DNA from: Nematostella vectensis | Taxonomy: Eukaryota > Cnidaria > Anthozoa > Actiniaria > Edwardsiidae | DNA: 64,000 nucleotides | NCBI RefSeq assembly: GCF_932526225.1 | Contig: NC_064044.1 | Coordinates: forward strand, 4,515,247 to 4,579,246 | Direction: 5' to 3' | In this document: positions 22,673-32,711 of the stretch, piece after piece | Layout of the letters: each line of letters starts with the position of its first letter | Numbering within the stretch: position 1 is the first letter of the stretch | Program-made: the position numbers and the translations under genes | Notes under the pieces: model-generated | Told to the model about the DNA's origin: nothing | The model's input: only the letters and a program-made list of their open reading frames with translations | Databases searched by the model: none

Positions 22673-25600
22673 GATAAAAGGGATAATGATATCAGTTTGT
22701 TCCTACCTGTCTTGTTTTGACACTTTTCTCTCTCAGCTGTCTATGAAGTGCTTTTACTACATTTGGGATTTGGCACTGCAGCAAGGCTAGGGGTCTGAAA
22801 CAAAAGAAGGTAAAATAAAACTGATATTAACTTAAAATAACGGAAAAAGTATAATACTTGAGGATCCCTTAATATGAAATGACACACTTTTTTGGCAAGG
22901 AGGGTGTATGCAGAGCCTGCACACCTCCTACTTTAGCTATGTGCATGAGTATTACTACTTACCCCCCATCTTCGTCCATGGCATCTGCATCTGCTTGACC
23001 AGCTACTGGTCGCGTCTGTCTCAGAAGGGTTATGTAAGCCGAGAAGATGTCTGCCTTCACATTTTCTTCCCGTTCTTGAAAAAATTTAGAAATTGTTAGA
23101 GATTTGTTGCAAAGGAAGTTTGAAATCGAGGATTTTCTGACATTTGCATTGTTTTTTTTTTCCACCATTGTCATAAATGATCACTGTTACTGTTGTAATG
23201 TTGATGTCATCATCACAATGATCAGAGAGCCCATAACTAGCATTTTGGAAGGGGGGGTGTATTAGGTCTTTTAGTGATGACTTAAGTATCTCATTCTAGC
23301 TCAGAGAGTTTTTCAATTTTTTTTACATATGAGCGGACCTTCCATTCAAGTGGAGTGCTTTTTGGACTGCAGGCCTGATCATGCATGGTTTGGTAGATGG
23401 TCAAGAGTGGTAATACCTTTGAATCTGGCAATCAGGGATGGTGCAGGCCTGATCATGCATTATTTGATAGAGGGGCAAGAGTGGTAATACCTTTGAATCT
23501 GGCAATCAGGGCTGGTGCTACATTCTTGTACATCTCACTAAGTAGCTCATGTCTTGAGCCAAGTACAGCAGCGAGGCATTTTGCAGCAGCCCTGCGAACC
23601 TGTAAAGACATTCATAAATGCATCTAATTAAGCAGCGAGGCATTTGGCAGCAGCCCTGGGAACCTGTAAAGAGACATCCAATACGTGTCAAGGGGAGCTT
23701 ATTACAGCAGCAGGGAATTTGTCAGCAGCCTGGCAAACATAACAAAACATCTCAGTATGAGTGAAGGGGTAAAAACTATCGATTAGATTACTCAATTTCT
23801 AATAAAACTTAGTAGCTAGTGATACTCATAATAAACACAATGTTTCTTTATTTTTTCAACAGATTGCCAAAGATCATTCAAAACTCTGCACAGCAAGCTA
23901 TCAATAAATATTATTAGACATACAGTGTATAATAGACTAGATGTGGAGCTTGCAAGAAGAGTGATTTAGCATTACTTGGGAAGGCTTGAAAACTTTAACC
24001 CAAACCCAAGTTTAATAGCTTTTGGGTTTTAATGAATAAGTTTTAATGACTTTTGACCTTAGTGTCTATGACTGACAGGCATGGTGGAATTTCAAACTGG
24101 GCTATTTTCTTAGAACAAGTGAAAATACTAGTCTCCATTTCAACAAAAGAGATTGGCAATTACCTTCCAGCTCATGTCATCGTCGTCACTGTACTCATCA
24201 TCATCCTCACTGCAACACAAAGTTGATACTGTAAGTTGAAATATTGGCATTAATTTGCTTCTTTTACAAGCACTGTTAACTAACTGGCTAAACTGTTTAT
24301 TATGCAATTATAATTGCAATGGCAGGAACTCATTTTTGGTTTACTGTAAGGTGCTTCAGTAAGTGGAGACTTACTCCTCATCGTCCTCATCCATGTCTGT
24401 TTCCATTTCCACATCATTTTCGTCTCCATAGTTATAGTTGGGATCATAGCAAATAAACTCTAGGCATATGTCTATGATCTAGAATAAAAAGATTTTTGCA
24501 TTTTAGGAATACTGTTACCCATCATGTTCTGGTACAAGGCCTGAAGCCTTATGCAAACAGAACCGTTACTGGCCAGAACAGCCAACATTGCTGGCCCAGA
24601 ACAGTCAACATTGCTGGACCAGAACAGCCAACATTGCTGGCCAAAAACAGCCAACATTGCTGGCCAAGAACAGCCAACATTGCTGGCCCAGAGCAGTCAA
24701 CATTGCTAGCCCAGAACAGCCAACATTGCTGGACCAGAACAGCCAACATTGCTGGCCAAGAACAGTCAACATTGTTGGCCTAGAACAGTCAACATTGCTG
24801 GAACTGTAAAACACTACTATGTACTATTTGTACTCACTTTGGGTATGTAGGAGGTGACTTCCTTGGGACATCTGCAAACAAATGATTCAAAAGCCTGGAA
24901 AAAAAGTTGCACAAAAACAATCAATTATTGTAGCTTGTCAGTACTCATGTATTGAGTCAAGTTCTTATTGCCATTTGCTGGACAACTACTGGAAAATAAC
25001 CATTGTTTTTGGCAAAATATTTGCACATTATGTAAAATCAAGGACTCATTGAAGAAAGGGCTACAGTAGAAACAGTACGGCAAATATCAGAATTTGAATC
25101 GCCCAATCATCTTGCCTTAAACAGTACTGCAAATATCAGAATTTGAATCCCCCAATCATCTTGCCTTAAACTGGGAAGGGAGGGCTCAAGGCAAAATTTA
25201 TCCTAGTTTGTTTATTTAGAAACAAGTTATTAAGACTTACTGTGTGTAGGAAGCAAAAACACTGTTTAATCTTTATGGAAAACAGCACCACTAGCTCCTT
25301 TTCCATTAATGTATCACCTATTTTTATTGATCTAAAAAGTCAAGGGAAGGGGCGCATAATGCCAAGCTTAAATTCTAATTTACTTTGGCTTGTTGTTTCT
25401 TTTCAGTGTTGAGTTGCTTCAAGTAGCATGGTGTACCTGGATGCAGTATTCTCTTAATTCATCATCGTTGTTAACCTTGGAGAATTGGACTATGAGTGGG
25501 ATGATCCTCTCTAGATGCTCACCAACCCGATGTCCCGCCTGACGGCTAAAAATAAACCAATAACCAGTTTAAAAAAAACTGCAATTACACAATTGTGCAG

Positions 25601-28600
25601 GATTTGCTTCATAAGTTACAGTAGAAGTTCTGGGTTAAGATGTTGAATGAAATCTTTTCAGGTACAAAAACCTGGCTCTCTACACTGCAGTTTTTGAATC
25701 TCTCATCTTCTTCGATAAGGATGATAAACCAAAGGTCCTCTATCTCACCATACTTCATTAACCTGTATTTGCAGACATAAAAGAGCCACTTGGAACACTG
25801 GCTCCACCATCTACGTAGAGTGACAGCACTTACACACACTATGAATGGTAACCTTCACACATGCAGACTCTAAGGAACAGTAGCAGTTTTTATTTGACTC
25901 ACCAAATAGCTCCAATACACTGTATAAAGGTCCTGGTGGTTGAGTGAGATGTGTTAAGCTGAAGTTCATTTAGAAGATGGTCCATCAGCTCCACAAACAG
26001 ACCAGCATTTGCACTGAGAACAAGATGCCCTGAAAAACACAGCACATCAACTCGACGGACAGACCAGCATTTGCACTGAGAACAAGATGCCCTAAAAACA
26101 AAGCACATCAACTCCACAAACAGACCAGCATTTGCACTGAGAACAAGATGCTCTAAAAACACAGCACATCAGCTCCACAAAAAACAATTTTGTCTGCCAT
26201 GCCAGACTTGATCGGCAGACATAAAACAATAAAAGTTGTTACCAAGAACCCAATTGTTATTATCTGTAAATGTGAATCAATATTCGTGTACCTAAGGCAA
26301 TAATAGCCCTTTTCCTGACAGCCAGCCTTGAGCTTTTGAGCTGAGGGAGCAGGGAAGCTTGTATGGATTGGTGGTATGTCACTAGCAAACCTAAAAAAAA
26401 AAAGACATCGGAAAATGAATTCATTGTGGACAGCAAAGTAGCAAATTATACATTAAAATGCAAGTGTTCCCCCAAAAACATATTTGTAGTGATATATTTT
26501 TTCCACAGTGTAAAGCAGTTTTTAGTTTCACTTTCACCCTCTTCGAGAAATTGGAGGGTAGGTAGGTGGGTAGGTAGGTAGGTAGGTGGGTGGGTGGGTG
26601 GGTGGGTGGGTGGGTGGGTGGGTGGGTGGGTGGGTGGGTGGGTGGGTGGGTGGGTGGGTGGGTGGGTGGGTGGGTGGGTAGGTAGGTGGGTAGGTAGGTA
26701 GGTAAGATCTTTATTAAAAACAATAGTTACATGCAAACTTTACAATTCTAGTGGGAAAAAAACAAAACTATTATTAGTAAGTTCATAAACATTACTGGAT
26801 ACTACATTAGATATCTGTGTACCGGATTAGGTCTTTACAAAATTGAAAAGGCATCTGTTTATAAAACAGAGGGTAAGGGTGAAAGCGGGAGAGGAATTAA
26901 GGGCATAGTGCTAGGTGGAGAGGGGATGTCAGGAGGGTAAGGGGGTGGTGAGGGTGCGAATGGAAGGCAGATGTTGTTGGTTCAAAGCTGGTACTCGTAT
27001 TGTGGCATCAAGGATAAAGGGGGAGGCATAGCAGGGGGATAGTGGTTGTGGTGTGGGTAGAGGTTGTTGGCAGGGGTGAGAATGGGAGGGGAATCATGGG
27101 ATAGTGCTAGGTGGAGAGGGGCTGTCGGGAGGGTACGGGGTAATGAGGGTGTGGATGGAAGCCAGTTGTTGTCGGCTAAAAGCAGGTGTTCGTACCATGT
27201 AAGTGAAGCAATCAGAGTGTGTCTCAATTATTTGACAAAATGTAATATAACAGGTGCCATACTCACCTCCAAATCTACTCAACAGGTCACCCAATATATC
27301 TAGGGCCTCTAGCTGGACTGATACATCAGTACTCTGCAAGAAAACACAAACACACTTGAATAAGGAACTCCAGCACTGAGACTTCAACAGAACTCATAAA
27401 GCTATACAGTAGTACCGTATAAGAGTACATTGAACACTTTCCCATTTAAAAATGTACTTTCCCATTTAAATGTGTACTTTTGCGAGAGCGTTGTTTTCAC
27501 GTCCTCAAAACGCGGGTCAACCAATCAGAGACCATCAGTTCAATAGCCTTAATTCAACGCGTCTGGAGAACGCCAGTCAGCCAATGGAATGATCTCAAAA
27601 TTTGAGCCCTCGTGATTCCGCGTAGTAGTTGTTTATCCGAGAACTAGACATTTTGTTGCCAATAAACAGTAAACAATATGCTCTGAGAATAAACCCGATG
27701 TTTTGGGATGTTGGCGCGTTCTAGAGACCCCTTTTACTGAGGGGGGGGGGGGGGGTGAAAAAGACTCGAAAAAGAGGGAAACCCTTAGCAGTAACGACAT
27801 AAAACAGATTGACAAATTTTTCGAGTTCACCTATATTACAGATTGCACGTTCTGCATTCGAAAACGCACTTTGATTTGCTGTATAATCCAAATCTGTTGA
27901 AACAGCAAATTGTTTATCAATTCATTCCATACCCTGAGATCTCGTGTTACACGGCATCATGTGCAGTGTGAGCTAGAAGATTTCTCTCCTGCATCTTTTT
28001 ATAATGAGAACAATACGAATGGGTCATTCTTGGATGAAACTGACGGCAAAAAGAACAATATTTGATTTGGATGGCAGACAAATTTGGGCTGGATACAGCC
28101 GGGATTGAAGCCAAGCCACGGGACTAAAAGGGCGCCAATTTCGTTTCGCGCCATCACAAGTCTTTGGTTCATTGCGATCAAGTATGGTTAGTCCGACCTG
28201 GGAACACTAAAAATATCCATTTGGTGAAATGTTCACAGAAAGACATGACATATTTGGTATAGCGAAAAGAGATTCTGAGAGAGCTGTGCAAAGAAGAAAA
28301 TGGTCATTACTAGGGTAAGCCAATTCAAGTGTCCTTGGTGTTGGTTTTAGAAATAGCTTGTTTAATGACTTGTTCAAGTTCGAGTACTTTACATAGTTTT
28401 AAAGATGTAAGGCTACTCCTTTTATTTTCTAAAGTCATCTTCTCCATTTGATCTATTCTGATCCCTAGTCCGTGTTAATTATCGTTATCACCGGCAATCT
28501 GCATCGTTGACAGAAGGCTTTTTGTATTGACCTTTTTGCGGGATAAGAATGATTCGGTGTGATTGGTCAGGTCGCGTCGAAGAACGCGGAATCACGAGGG

Positions 28601-31600
28601 CTCAAATTTCAAGATCATTCCATTGGCTGACTGGCGTTCTCCAGACACGTTGAATTAAGGCTATTGAAGTGAAGGTCTCTGATTGGTTGACCCGCGTTTT
28701 GAGGACGTGAAAACAACGCTCTCGCAAAAGTACACATTTAAATGGGAAAGTACATTTTTAAATGGGAAAGTGTTATTGGTACCTCTATTAGGAACCTATT
28801 GAAAGGACAACGATGACAGCTAGGACAATGATATCCCAAACAGAACACACAGAGCAAGGCGTAGTATAGTATGGGAGTACAGAGATACCACTACTGTTGA
28901 CAAAATAAGCCTAAGAAACTTTCTGTGATTTTGCTGAGATTATGTGGGTTTTTCCGAGATTTACACCTTAGAACCCAAGGTCATTGTTCGAATGTAAAAT
29001 TTGTGATTTCATGTCATGATTTGGCAGAGAAGGGTTGAAATCTATCAGATAGATCACATTTTACAGTTTATGGACCTTTAAATTCTTGAATCAATTCTAT
29101 TGTAGTGTTACCATAAATTTGTTATTTCTGCAATTCTTGCCAAACATTTGACATCCAAAATTTCAGCATCCAAAGTATGGATGAAATAACTGTTGCAATA
29201 CCTTGGCAATAGCATTTGTCAATCTCCCAGTAATTCGCCTGCAGATGTTGGCTGCTAGTGATGAAGAGGCTGGTGGGAGTTCACCTATCACAGTCTTAAG
29301 TCCTATGTACAGAAAAGGGACAATGGATAATGGAACTCATCTACAGAATTAAACAGACAAAGGAGAAAAAGAAATAAATAGATGGATGGACAGACAAACA
29401 AACAGAATAACACACAATAACACTTAGGGACAGACAAACTGATACAGTAGATAGACTGAAATACAACAAGACAGACAGTTGGAAAAGACAGACAGAAAGG
29501 CAACCAAACTGACTGGCAGACAGACAACCAAACAACAAACAAAATAAGACAGACAGAAATGGGAACAGTGGATAGCCTAATCTAGAAACAACCAACGGAA
29601 TGACAGGCAGACATAGTAAAAGAATGACAAGCTGACAGTGATTCTTACCAATACTAGAGATATCTCTTAGCTGTTCTTTGTCCGACAGCATGTTGGAGCA
29701 GAGTGTGTCTACGATGGTCTCCACGTGGTATTCCTTCACCTTGCTGACTAGGGGACCAAGACTGCAAATAGAATCAATGGCAAACTTTAGGGCCACAACA
29801 GTGGTGTCGGCTTGTGAGTGGGGGAAAAACAGTTTATAATAATTTAATAAACAGAGAAAAGTTATATTACAGAGAGAAGTATATTTTGTTTATTCTACCC
29901 ACCATTTTACAGCTAAGTTTTGGACCTCTCCATTTTTATCTTCCAGCAGCTTTAATAGCATCTGGACCACCTATGAAAAGACAATTCCAGGAATTTCATT
30001 AACTCCAGAAACAGCTATAACAACAACAGTGTCACCATTATCCTTTATCATCCACTGTAATGCTTGCCAGTAATAACTTTCTACCACAATCATCAGGCTT
30101 GCATTAACACAGCCAACTAAAAACAAGCTGAAACACTAAAACTTTTTTTTTCTCAACTGCGTACCAAATTCATAGCGCAATGTGGATGTCTATTTCAACA
30201 GACACGTTTTATACATATCTTGATTTCATTATCTGAAAAAAAGGGTAACAAGCAATTTTTGGTGTGCACAGTTTAGTTGGTGTTATGCATTATCTGGATG
30301 TGCATCAGATTAAGCTATCCGAGTCAACTGAGTGCTTAATACTTTGGTTTTTAGTTGGCAACTACAGTAACGGTAGTGATATGCTCCCAGTTTAGCTGTT
30401 AATATACCAACCTTGCGCTCACTATCATCATCAAGTTTAATAGAATCTTTTTGTAACTCCGCCATCAGATCATTAGTGGCCATGAACCTGAAGTCCTTAT
30501 CACTAGACGTCATCTAAAAATTATAACAGTCATAAGTTTCTCAAATGTAAAGTGAAATACAGTGGATTTGTAGTATCAGATTAAAGTACACTACTGTATA
30601 GTGGATAGGCTGAATACTTCTTTTATAAACTGTCAAAACCTGGAGTTTACATGGATTCAGCCGATGGAAATGAATGGTTTTTCACATTTGGTGCTTTGCA
30701 ACTGACAAAGGCAGGTGACAGAGGCTGTTTAAAGATTACATTACACATTTATTTTTCTTTGGGGGGGAGGTGTGAAATCTGAAAAAGTGGACCTAATTTT
30801 CCGGGGGGGGGGGGGGGGGGGGGGGGGAGGGTGTTCTCTGATAAAAATCTGACCACCCCAGCAAAAACAAAAAAGCGATTTTTTTTTATGCCTTTGCAGA
30901 ATCTCCACGGGACCTTACCAGAGTGATCTAGCTTATGCTTTATAGTTTTGTCTACAAATAGCACATCTATTGAGAACCGAAAGTGGACCTTTGGCCGTTG
31001 TGGAAAGGGGGGGGGTTGCATTCACATCCCCTCCCCCCCCCTTGGGTACAGGCCTGCACATGATACACAAACAAGCTTTACCAAATCATACCCTGTGATA
31101 CATGGTTGTTACCGGGTCAATGGATTGCGTGCAAGGGTATTTAAATCTATTGTCGTCAAAAATGAAGATGCTTACAATGTTTGTAAATTACTAAAATAGC
31201 ATAATTCTATTTTCTTGTTGCATAATCTGAGAACATTTCCTTACTTCGTCTATTTCACTGTAATTCATTTTCAAAGCAATATGCTATTGGTTTCAAAGAA
31301 TAGATTCAATTCTTGCTAATTATCAAGTATTCCATCTTGCACTAAAAATTATCTATTATTATACATATTTATTTCTTATATAAACACAACAATCGTGTTA
31401 ATAAAATAACAAAGCAAGACCATAAGAAAAAAGCTGGATGCCTATTACTTTCAAGTGAGTCAAAATCAAAATTGATCGAATAGATTAAAATTTCTTAATC
31501 GATGTCAAAAAATATCCTATACTTACTCTAGAAAATCAAGATCAAACTGCAGGGTATTTTTACACAATTTTTGCAGTTTAAGAACATGGTATTTTTTCTA

Positions 31601-31782
31601 CTAGCACTTAATGACTGATGAATAAATATTACTCCAGGGTAAGTTTCTCACTGAACACACAAATTTGATAGGATGGAAGTCGGTGTCATTTTCTACACAA
31701 CTATGAAAAGTGAAAGTTTTCCACAATTTCAGCATCTTACTTTGTCTAGAAGGGACGCTATATGGTACGGAGAAGCAGTCAT
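7054..31782 (-). CDS. CAND1: Cullin-associated NEDD8-dissociated protein 1, complete, 40 exons
   Basis: Exons 5' to 3': 31782-31741, 30513-30412, 29970-29903, 29761-29649, 29302-29202, 27333-27267, 26390-26292, 26029-25903, 25545-25437, 24894-24838, 24478-24375, 24209-24164, 23599-23491, 23074-22963, 22794-22707, 22054-21957, 21620-21509, 21051-20958, 19935-19686, 19395-19362, 18771-18672, 18261-18176, 17859-17803, 17093-17036, 16273-16188, 16105-16049, 14187-14092, 13751-13684, 13411-13317, 12764-12661, 12489-12422, 11958-11844, 11507-11433, 11113-11042, 10550-10434, 10015-9944, 9149-9039, 8748-8688, 7609-7463, 7169-7054. Phases agree at every junction and give 3693 nt, 1230 residues, the length of human CAND1. 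Hallmarks: [17 protein letters not shown] near the N-terminus, an acidic stretch in exons 11-12, [20 protein letters not shown] in exon 19, [20 protein letters not shown] near the end. CAND1 is a HEAT-repeat solenoid that wraps unneddylated cullin-RBX1 and exchanges substrate receptors. Several exon borders lie inside tandem repeats. Confidence 0.96.
7675..8045. repeat. 40-bp minisatellite in CAND1 intron 38
   Basis: Units of about 40 bp contain ACATAGTACATCAAAATATG followed by TTAACACACAGCATGTCAAC. About nine copies are seen, then a TTAA-flanked MITE interrupts the array; repeat-like remnants (CATGTCAATACAGAGTATGT) continue after 8272. Confidence 0.9.
8053..8272. mobile_element. TTAA-flanked MITE, family A, copy 1
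   Basis: The element is bounded by TTAA on both sides, with ends TTAAAGAAGGCCAATCA and TGATCAAGATTCTTTAA as imperfect inverted repeats. Related copies lie at 17891-18072, 21205-21440 and about 45965-46038, sharing CAGACT(T/A)CAT and ATAAACAATAACAAA. No coding capacity. The TTAA borders suggest a TTAA-specific transposase (piggyBac or Kolobok type), which is inference. Confidence 0.75.
8341..8593. mobile_element. TTAA-flanked MITE, family B
   Basis: Inverted ends of at least 20 bp, AGCCGCATTGTCACCAGTTT and its complement, are flanked by TTAA on each side (8341-8344 and 8590-8593). The 245-bp body is noncoding. It lies in CAND1 intron 38, 68 bp from the family A copy. Confidence 0.85.
9219..9340. 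mobile_element. MITE family E, one end visible
   Basis: Starts CAGGGCCGTAGCAGGGGG and continues with GGAAATGACC, GGGGCGTGGCTGTG and a C run, like the copies at 51158-51320 and 59075-59245. The far end is not clear, so the right limit is approximate. Confidence 0.6.
9580..9900. repeat. Degenerate repeat of about 100 bp, three to four copies, CAND1 intron 36
   Basis: Copies share TTAGATATCAGTA, GGTACGAAGGA and GACTGTGNAAGTGG with about 80% agreement by eye. Noncoding. Confidence 0.7.
10590..11050 (-). repeat. 42-bp array of 11 copies containing the CAND1 exon 34 donor
   Basis: On the minus strand each unit contains AGACTTG/GTAAGG followed by CTTAGTGTGGTATTGTGACG. The unit nearest the exon is the real border (exon end 11042); ten further copies follow at 42-bp spacing, at least seven keeping GTAAGG. 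Because 42 is a multiple of three, a 171-codon frame runs on the plus strand, which I regard as spurious. Reading past the real donor meets TGA within the first unit. Confidence 0.93.
11185..11320. repeat. Three copies of a 55-60-bp repeat in CAND1 intron 33
   Basis: Each copy contains TCAAACTACTTA and GATTAGTGAAACTAGT with an A/T-rich tail. Noncoding. Confidence 0.75.
14160..15760 (-). repeat. 62-bp array, 26 copies of the CAND1 exon 27 3' splice site
   Basis: Each unit (61 or 62 bp) reads on the minus strand TATTTTCAG/GCATATTACTC then TATTGCGAAGTGTGTGGC, that is a splice acceptor plus about the first 30 bases of exon 27 (residues [10 protein letters not shown]). Acceptors occur at 14187 (the one that joins in frame), 14249, 14311 and so on to 15730. 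Units differ mainly in CGCAAT versus CACAAT and in five or six G. One of the three minus-strand frames has TGA in the CACAAT units; the others stay open, so frames of up to 245 codons appear that are not genes. The outermost copy (15730) has diverged intron sequence upstream and may mark the original border. Confidence 0.95.
16615..16742. repeat. Two tandem copies of about 60 bp in CAND1 intron 24
   Basis: Both contain GTGTTGTCTANCTACGCCGT and GTCAGTANGTAAAGTGCAAG. Noncoding. Confidence 0.75.
17427..17751. mobile_element. MITE family C, copy 1
   Basis: Ends are CAGGCCCGTGCCCAGG and GGTACGGGCCTG, imperfect inverted repeats. The body has GAAATCCGAAAAAGTGG, CTCTGATAAAAATCTGACCA and TTTATAGTTTTGTCTACAAA, shared with copies at 30762-31056 and 33748-34044. 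It carries runs of about 20 G and about 18 C. Noncoding, CAND1 intron 23. Confidence 0.75.
17891..18072. mobile_element. TTAA-flanked MITE, family A, copy 2
   Basis: Begins TTAAAAAAGGCCAATCACC and ends CAACATTCTTTAA with the same internal blocks as 8053-8272, with some internal sequence missing. Located in CAND1 intron 22. Confidence 0.7.
19978..20775. repeat. 66-bp minisatellite, about 12 copies, CAND1 intron 18
   Basis: The unit contains GCCATTTTGTAATGCTAGCA, AAGTACCAAGTGTGAGTGAG and AACTTCTATTGTCTAA. A single diverged relative (CATTTTGTCATTCTAGCAAA, ATACCAAGTGCGA) occurs at about 62155-62195 in a TTC38 intron, so the unit derives from a dispersed sequence. Confidence 0.9.
21205..21440. 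mobile_element. TTAA-flanked MITE, family A, copy 3
   Basis: Begins TTAAAGCAGGGGAATCAAGC and shares GATTGTTATTTTGAAGT and ATAAACAATAACAAAGGAGT with copy 1. The right TTAA end is not preserved. CAND1 intron 17. Confidence 0.65.
22000..22150 (-). repeat. Two copies of about 58 bp including the CAND1 exon 16 acceptor
   Basis: The border CATGGTTTCAG/GGTTGCTTCCAC recurs upstream as CATGGTTTCAG/GGTCTCTTCCAC near 22111. The copied part covers the acceptor and the first exon bases. Confidence 0.75.
22385..22680. repeat. GAT-rich simple repeat
   Basis: Plus strand is dominated by GAT and GATGGT triplets, densest at 22625-22675. It causes Met/Ile-rich open frames on the plus strand that are not genes. 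Lies in CAND1 intron 15. Confidence 0.85.
23371..23515 (-). repeat. Two copies of about 75 bp including the CAND1 exon 13 donor
   Basis: The exon end GATTGCCAGATTCAAAG/GTATTACC occurs at 23491 and again about 75 bp further into the intron, flanked in both cases by GGTGCAGGCCTGATCATGCA on the plus strand. Confidence 0.85.
23560..23740 (-). repeat. Two to three copies of about 65 bp including the CAND1 exon 13 acceptor
   Basis: The border TTTACAG/GTTCGCAGGGCTGCTGC at 23599 recurs as TTTACAG/GTTCCCAGGGCTGCTGC at about 23664; a third diverged copy lies near 23736. Thus exon 13 has local duplications at both ends. Confidence 0.82.
24573..24803. repeat. 23-bp minisatellite in CAND1 intron 10
   Basis: About ten units of CAACATTGCTGGCCCAGAAC plus AGC or AGT. 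It ends about 34 bp from the exon 10 donor. Open frames on both strands come from the repeat. Confidence 0.9.
25080..25165. repeat. Two tandem copies of about 50 bp in CAND1 intron 9
   Basis: Both contain CAAATATCAGAATTTGAATC and CCCAATCATCTTGCCTTAAA. Noncoding. Confidence 0.75.
25975..26165 (-). repeat. 62-bp triplication including the CAND1 exon 8 acceptor
   Basis: The border TTTTTCAG/GGCATCTTGTTCTC at 26029 recurs at about 26091 as TTTTTAG/GGCATCTTG and at about 26153 as TTTTTAG/AGCATCTTG, each with the exon part that encodes [10 protein letters not shown]. The period, 62 bp, is the same as that of the exon 27 array although the sequences are unrelated. Confidence 0.9.
26557..26704. repeat. 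GGTG/GGTA tetranucleotide tract
   Basis: About 37 tetranucleotides, GGTA at both edges and a long pure (GGTG)n core. Plus-strand G-rich and capable in principle of quadruplex structure. Lies in CAND1 intron 6. Confidence 0.95.
27433..28774. mobile_element. 1342-bp non-autonomous transposon with about 190-bp terminal inverted repeats
   Basis: Left arm 27433-27624 and right arm 28584-28774 are inverted copies with only a few mismatches, starting AACACTTTCCCATTTAAAAA. A 4-bp direct repeat ATTG flanks the element (27429-27432 and 28775-28778). The interior of about 960 bp has no convincing frame. Superfamily not assigned. It lies in CAND1 intron 5. Confidence 0.88.
29341..29560. repeat. Degenerate GACAGACA-type simple repeat
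   Basis: Tetranucleotide-based purine-rich sequence (CAGACAAACA, GACAGACAG) in CAND1 intron 4, which gives a Leu/Cys/Ser-rich spurious frame on the minus strand. Confidence 0.8.
30762..31056. mobile_element. MITE family C, copy 2
   Basis: Right end GGGTACAGGCCTG is preserved, the left inverted repeat is not. Same body as copy 1, with a G run of about 26 near 30803. CAND1 intron 1. Confidence 0.7.
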
Positions 31783-32179
31783 GGTGCCTGTGTTGGTGCA
31801 AAACCCTAAATTTTTCCGAAGAAGATACAATTTATCGATAACTTTTTTGCAGAAATTTTCTCTTCTCCACAGAATGGATGTGCACGAGGGGCGATTAAGT
31901 GCGCATGCGAACTTGTGTAGCCGCTGAAAACATAGCCGGTTCGCGGGCTATGGCTTTCTCTACTCCAGGGGTAGGCAAAATGAGCAAAACATTTTCTGTG
32001 CACCACTTGATTCATTTCAAATTCTTCATTGCTCTCCTTTATCTTATTATCAGTATTGAATATCGTATTTAACTTTATATCAATTCAATTAATTTATTTG
32101 GTACCTTTTTATCTTTGATTCACGGGCGTTGCTCAAAATACATTCATATTGAAGAACAAAATTTACAATTGGTTTTCAA

Positions 32180-32490
32180 TTATATTTCTACTTGCAATAA
32201 ATTCTCTATCATCGTACTTTGTAGCGATGTCATTATATAGTTCTCATTACAAAGCATTTTCTCACTTTCCCTTATTGTTGTTGCTTCCCAAACAAATTGA
32301 GCTATTTCTTTTTTGGTTGCACTCTCCTGTTTCAAACTAATCACCTTCAAAAATGCTATGGCAGGAGGCATCGCTTTTAGATTCTGTTTTGTTTCGGATT
32401 GAAATACCCTATACATTTGTTCCCTCAATTCACTATATGCCGGGCATTTTACCATGAAGTGCAGGCCCGGTTGCTTAGTCTAAGATTTGT
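32180..32490 (-). pseudogene. Non-LTR retrotransposon ORF2 C-terminal fragment
   Basis: The minus frame reads ALHFMVKCPAYSELREQMY, resembling the HFLLxCPxYxxLR zinc-finger-like motif at the end of many LINE polyproteins, followed by about 75 residues with no named match. Nothing upstream extends it, so it is a truncated relic. The link rests on this motif only. Confidence 0.55.
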
Positions 32491-32534
32491 TAGCGCAATT
32501 CAGTGATTAACATTTTTAACTTGAGATATCTGCA

Positions 32535-32700
32535 GACACGTACCCAGGATTGGCTGATAGGGGGGGGGGGGGGGGGTGCGCACTCATAAACATCATATGG
32601 AAAAAGCATAGGATTTGAAGATTCCTTAATAAGAAATGGCCACCTTTTGGGCCGCCAATGGGGGGGGGTACCCTGCGCGTCCCCCTGTGCATTCAGGAGT
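32535..32700. mobile_element. Dispersed short repeat, family F
   Basis: Contains CACGTACCCAGGATTGGCTG, a G run, ATGGAAAAAGCATAG and CCTTAATAAGAAATGGCCAC. Related stretches occur at about 1385-1560, 4505-4690, 5540-5735, 22845-22935 and 40610-40740, in both orientations. Ends are too diverged to define. Confidence 0.55.
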
Positions 32701-32711
32701 GATGTTGAGCA

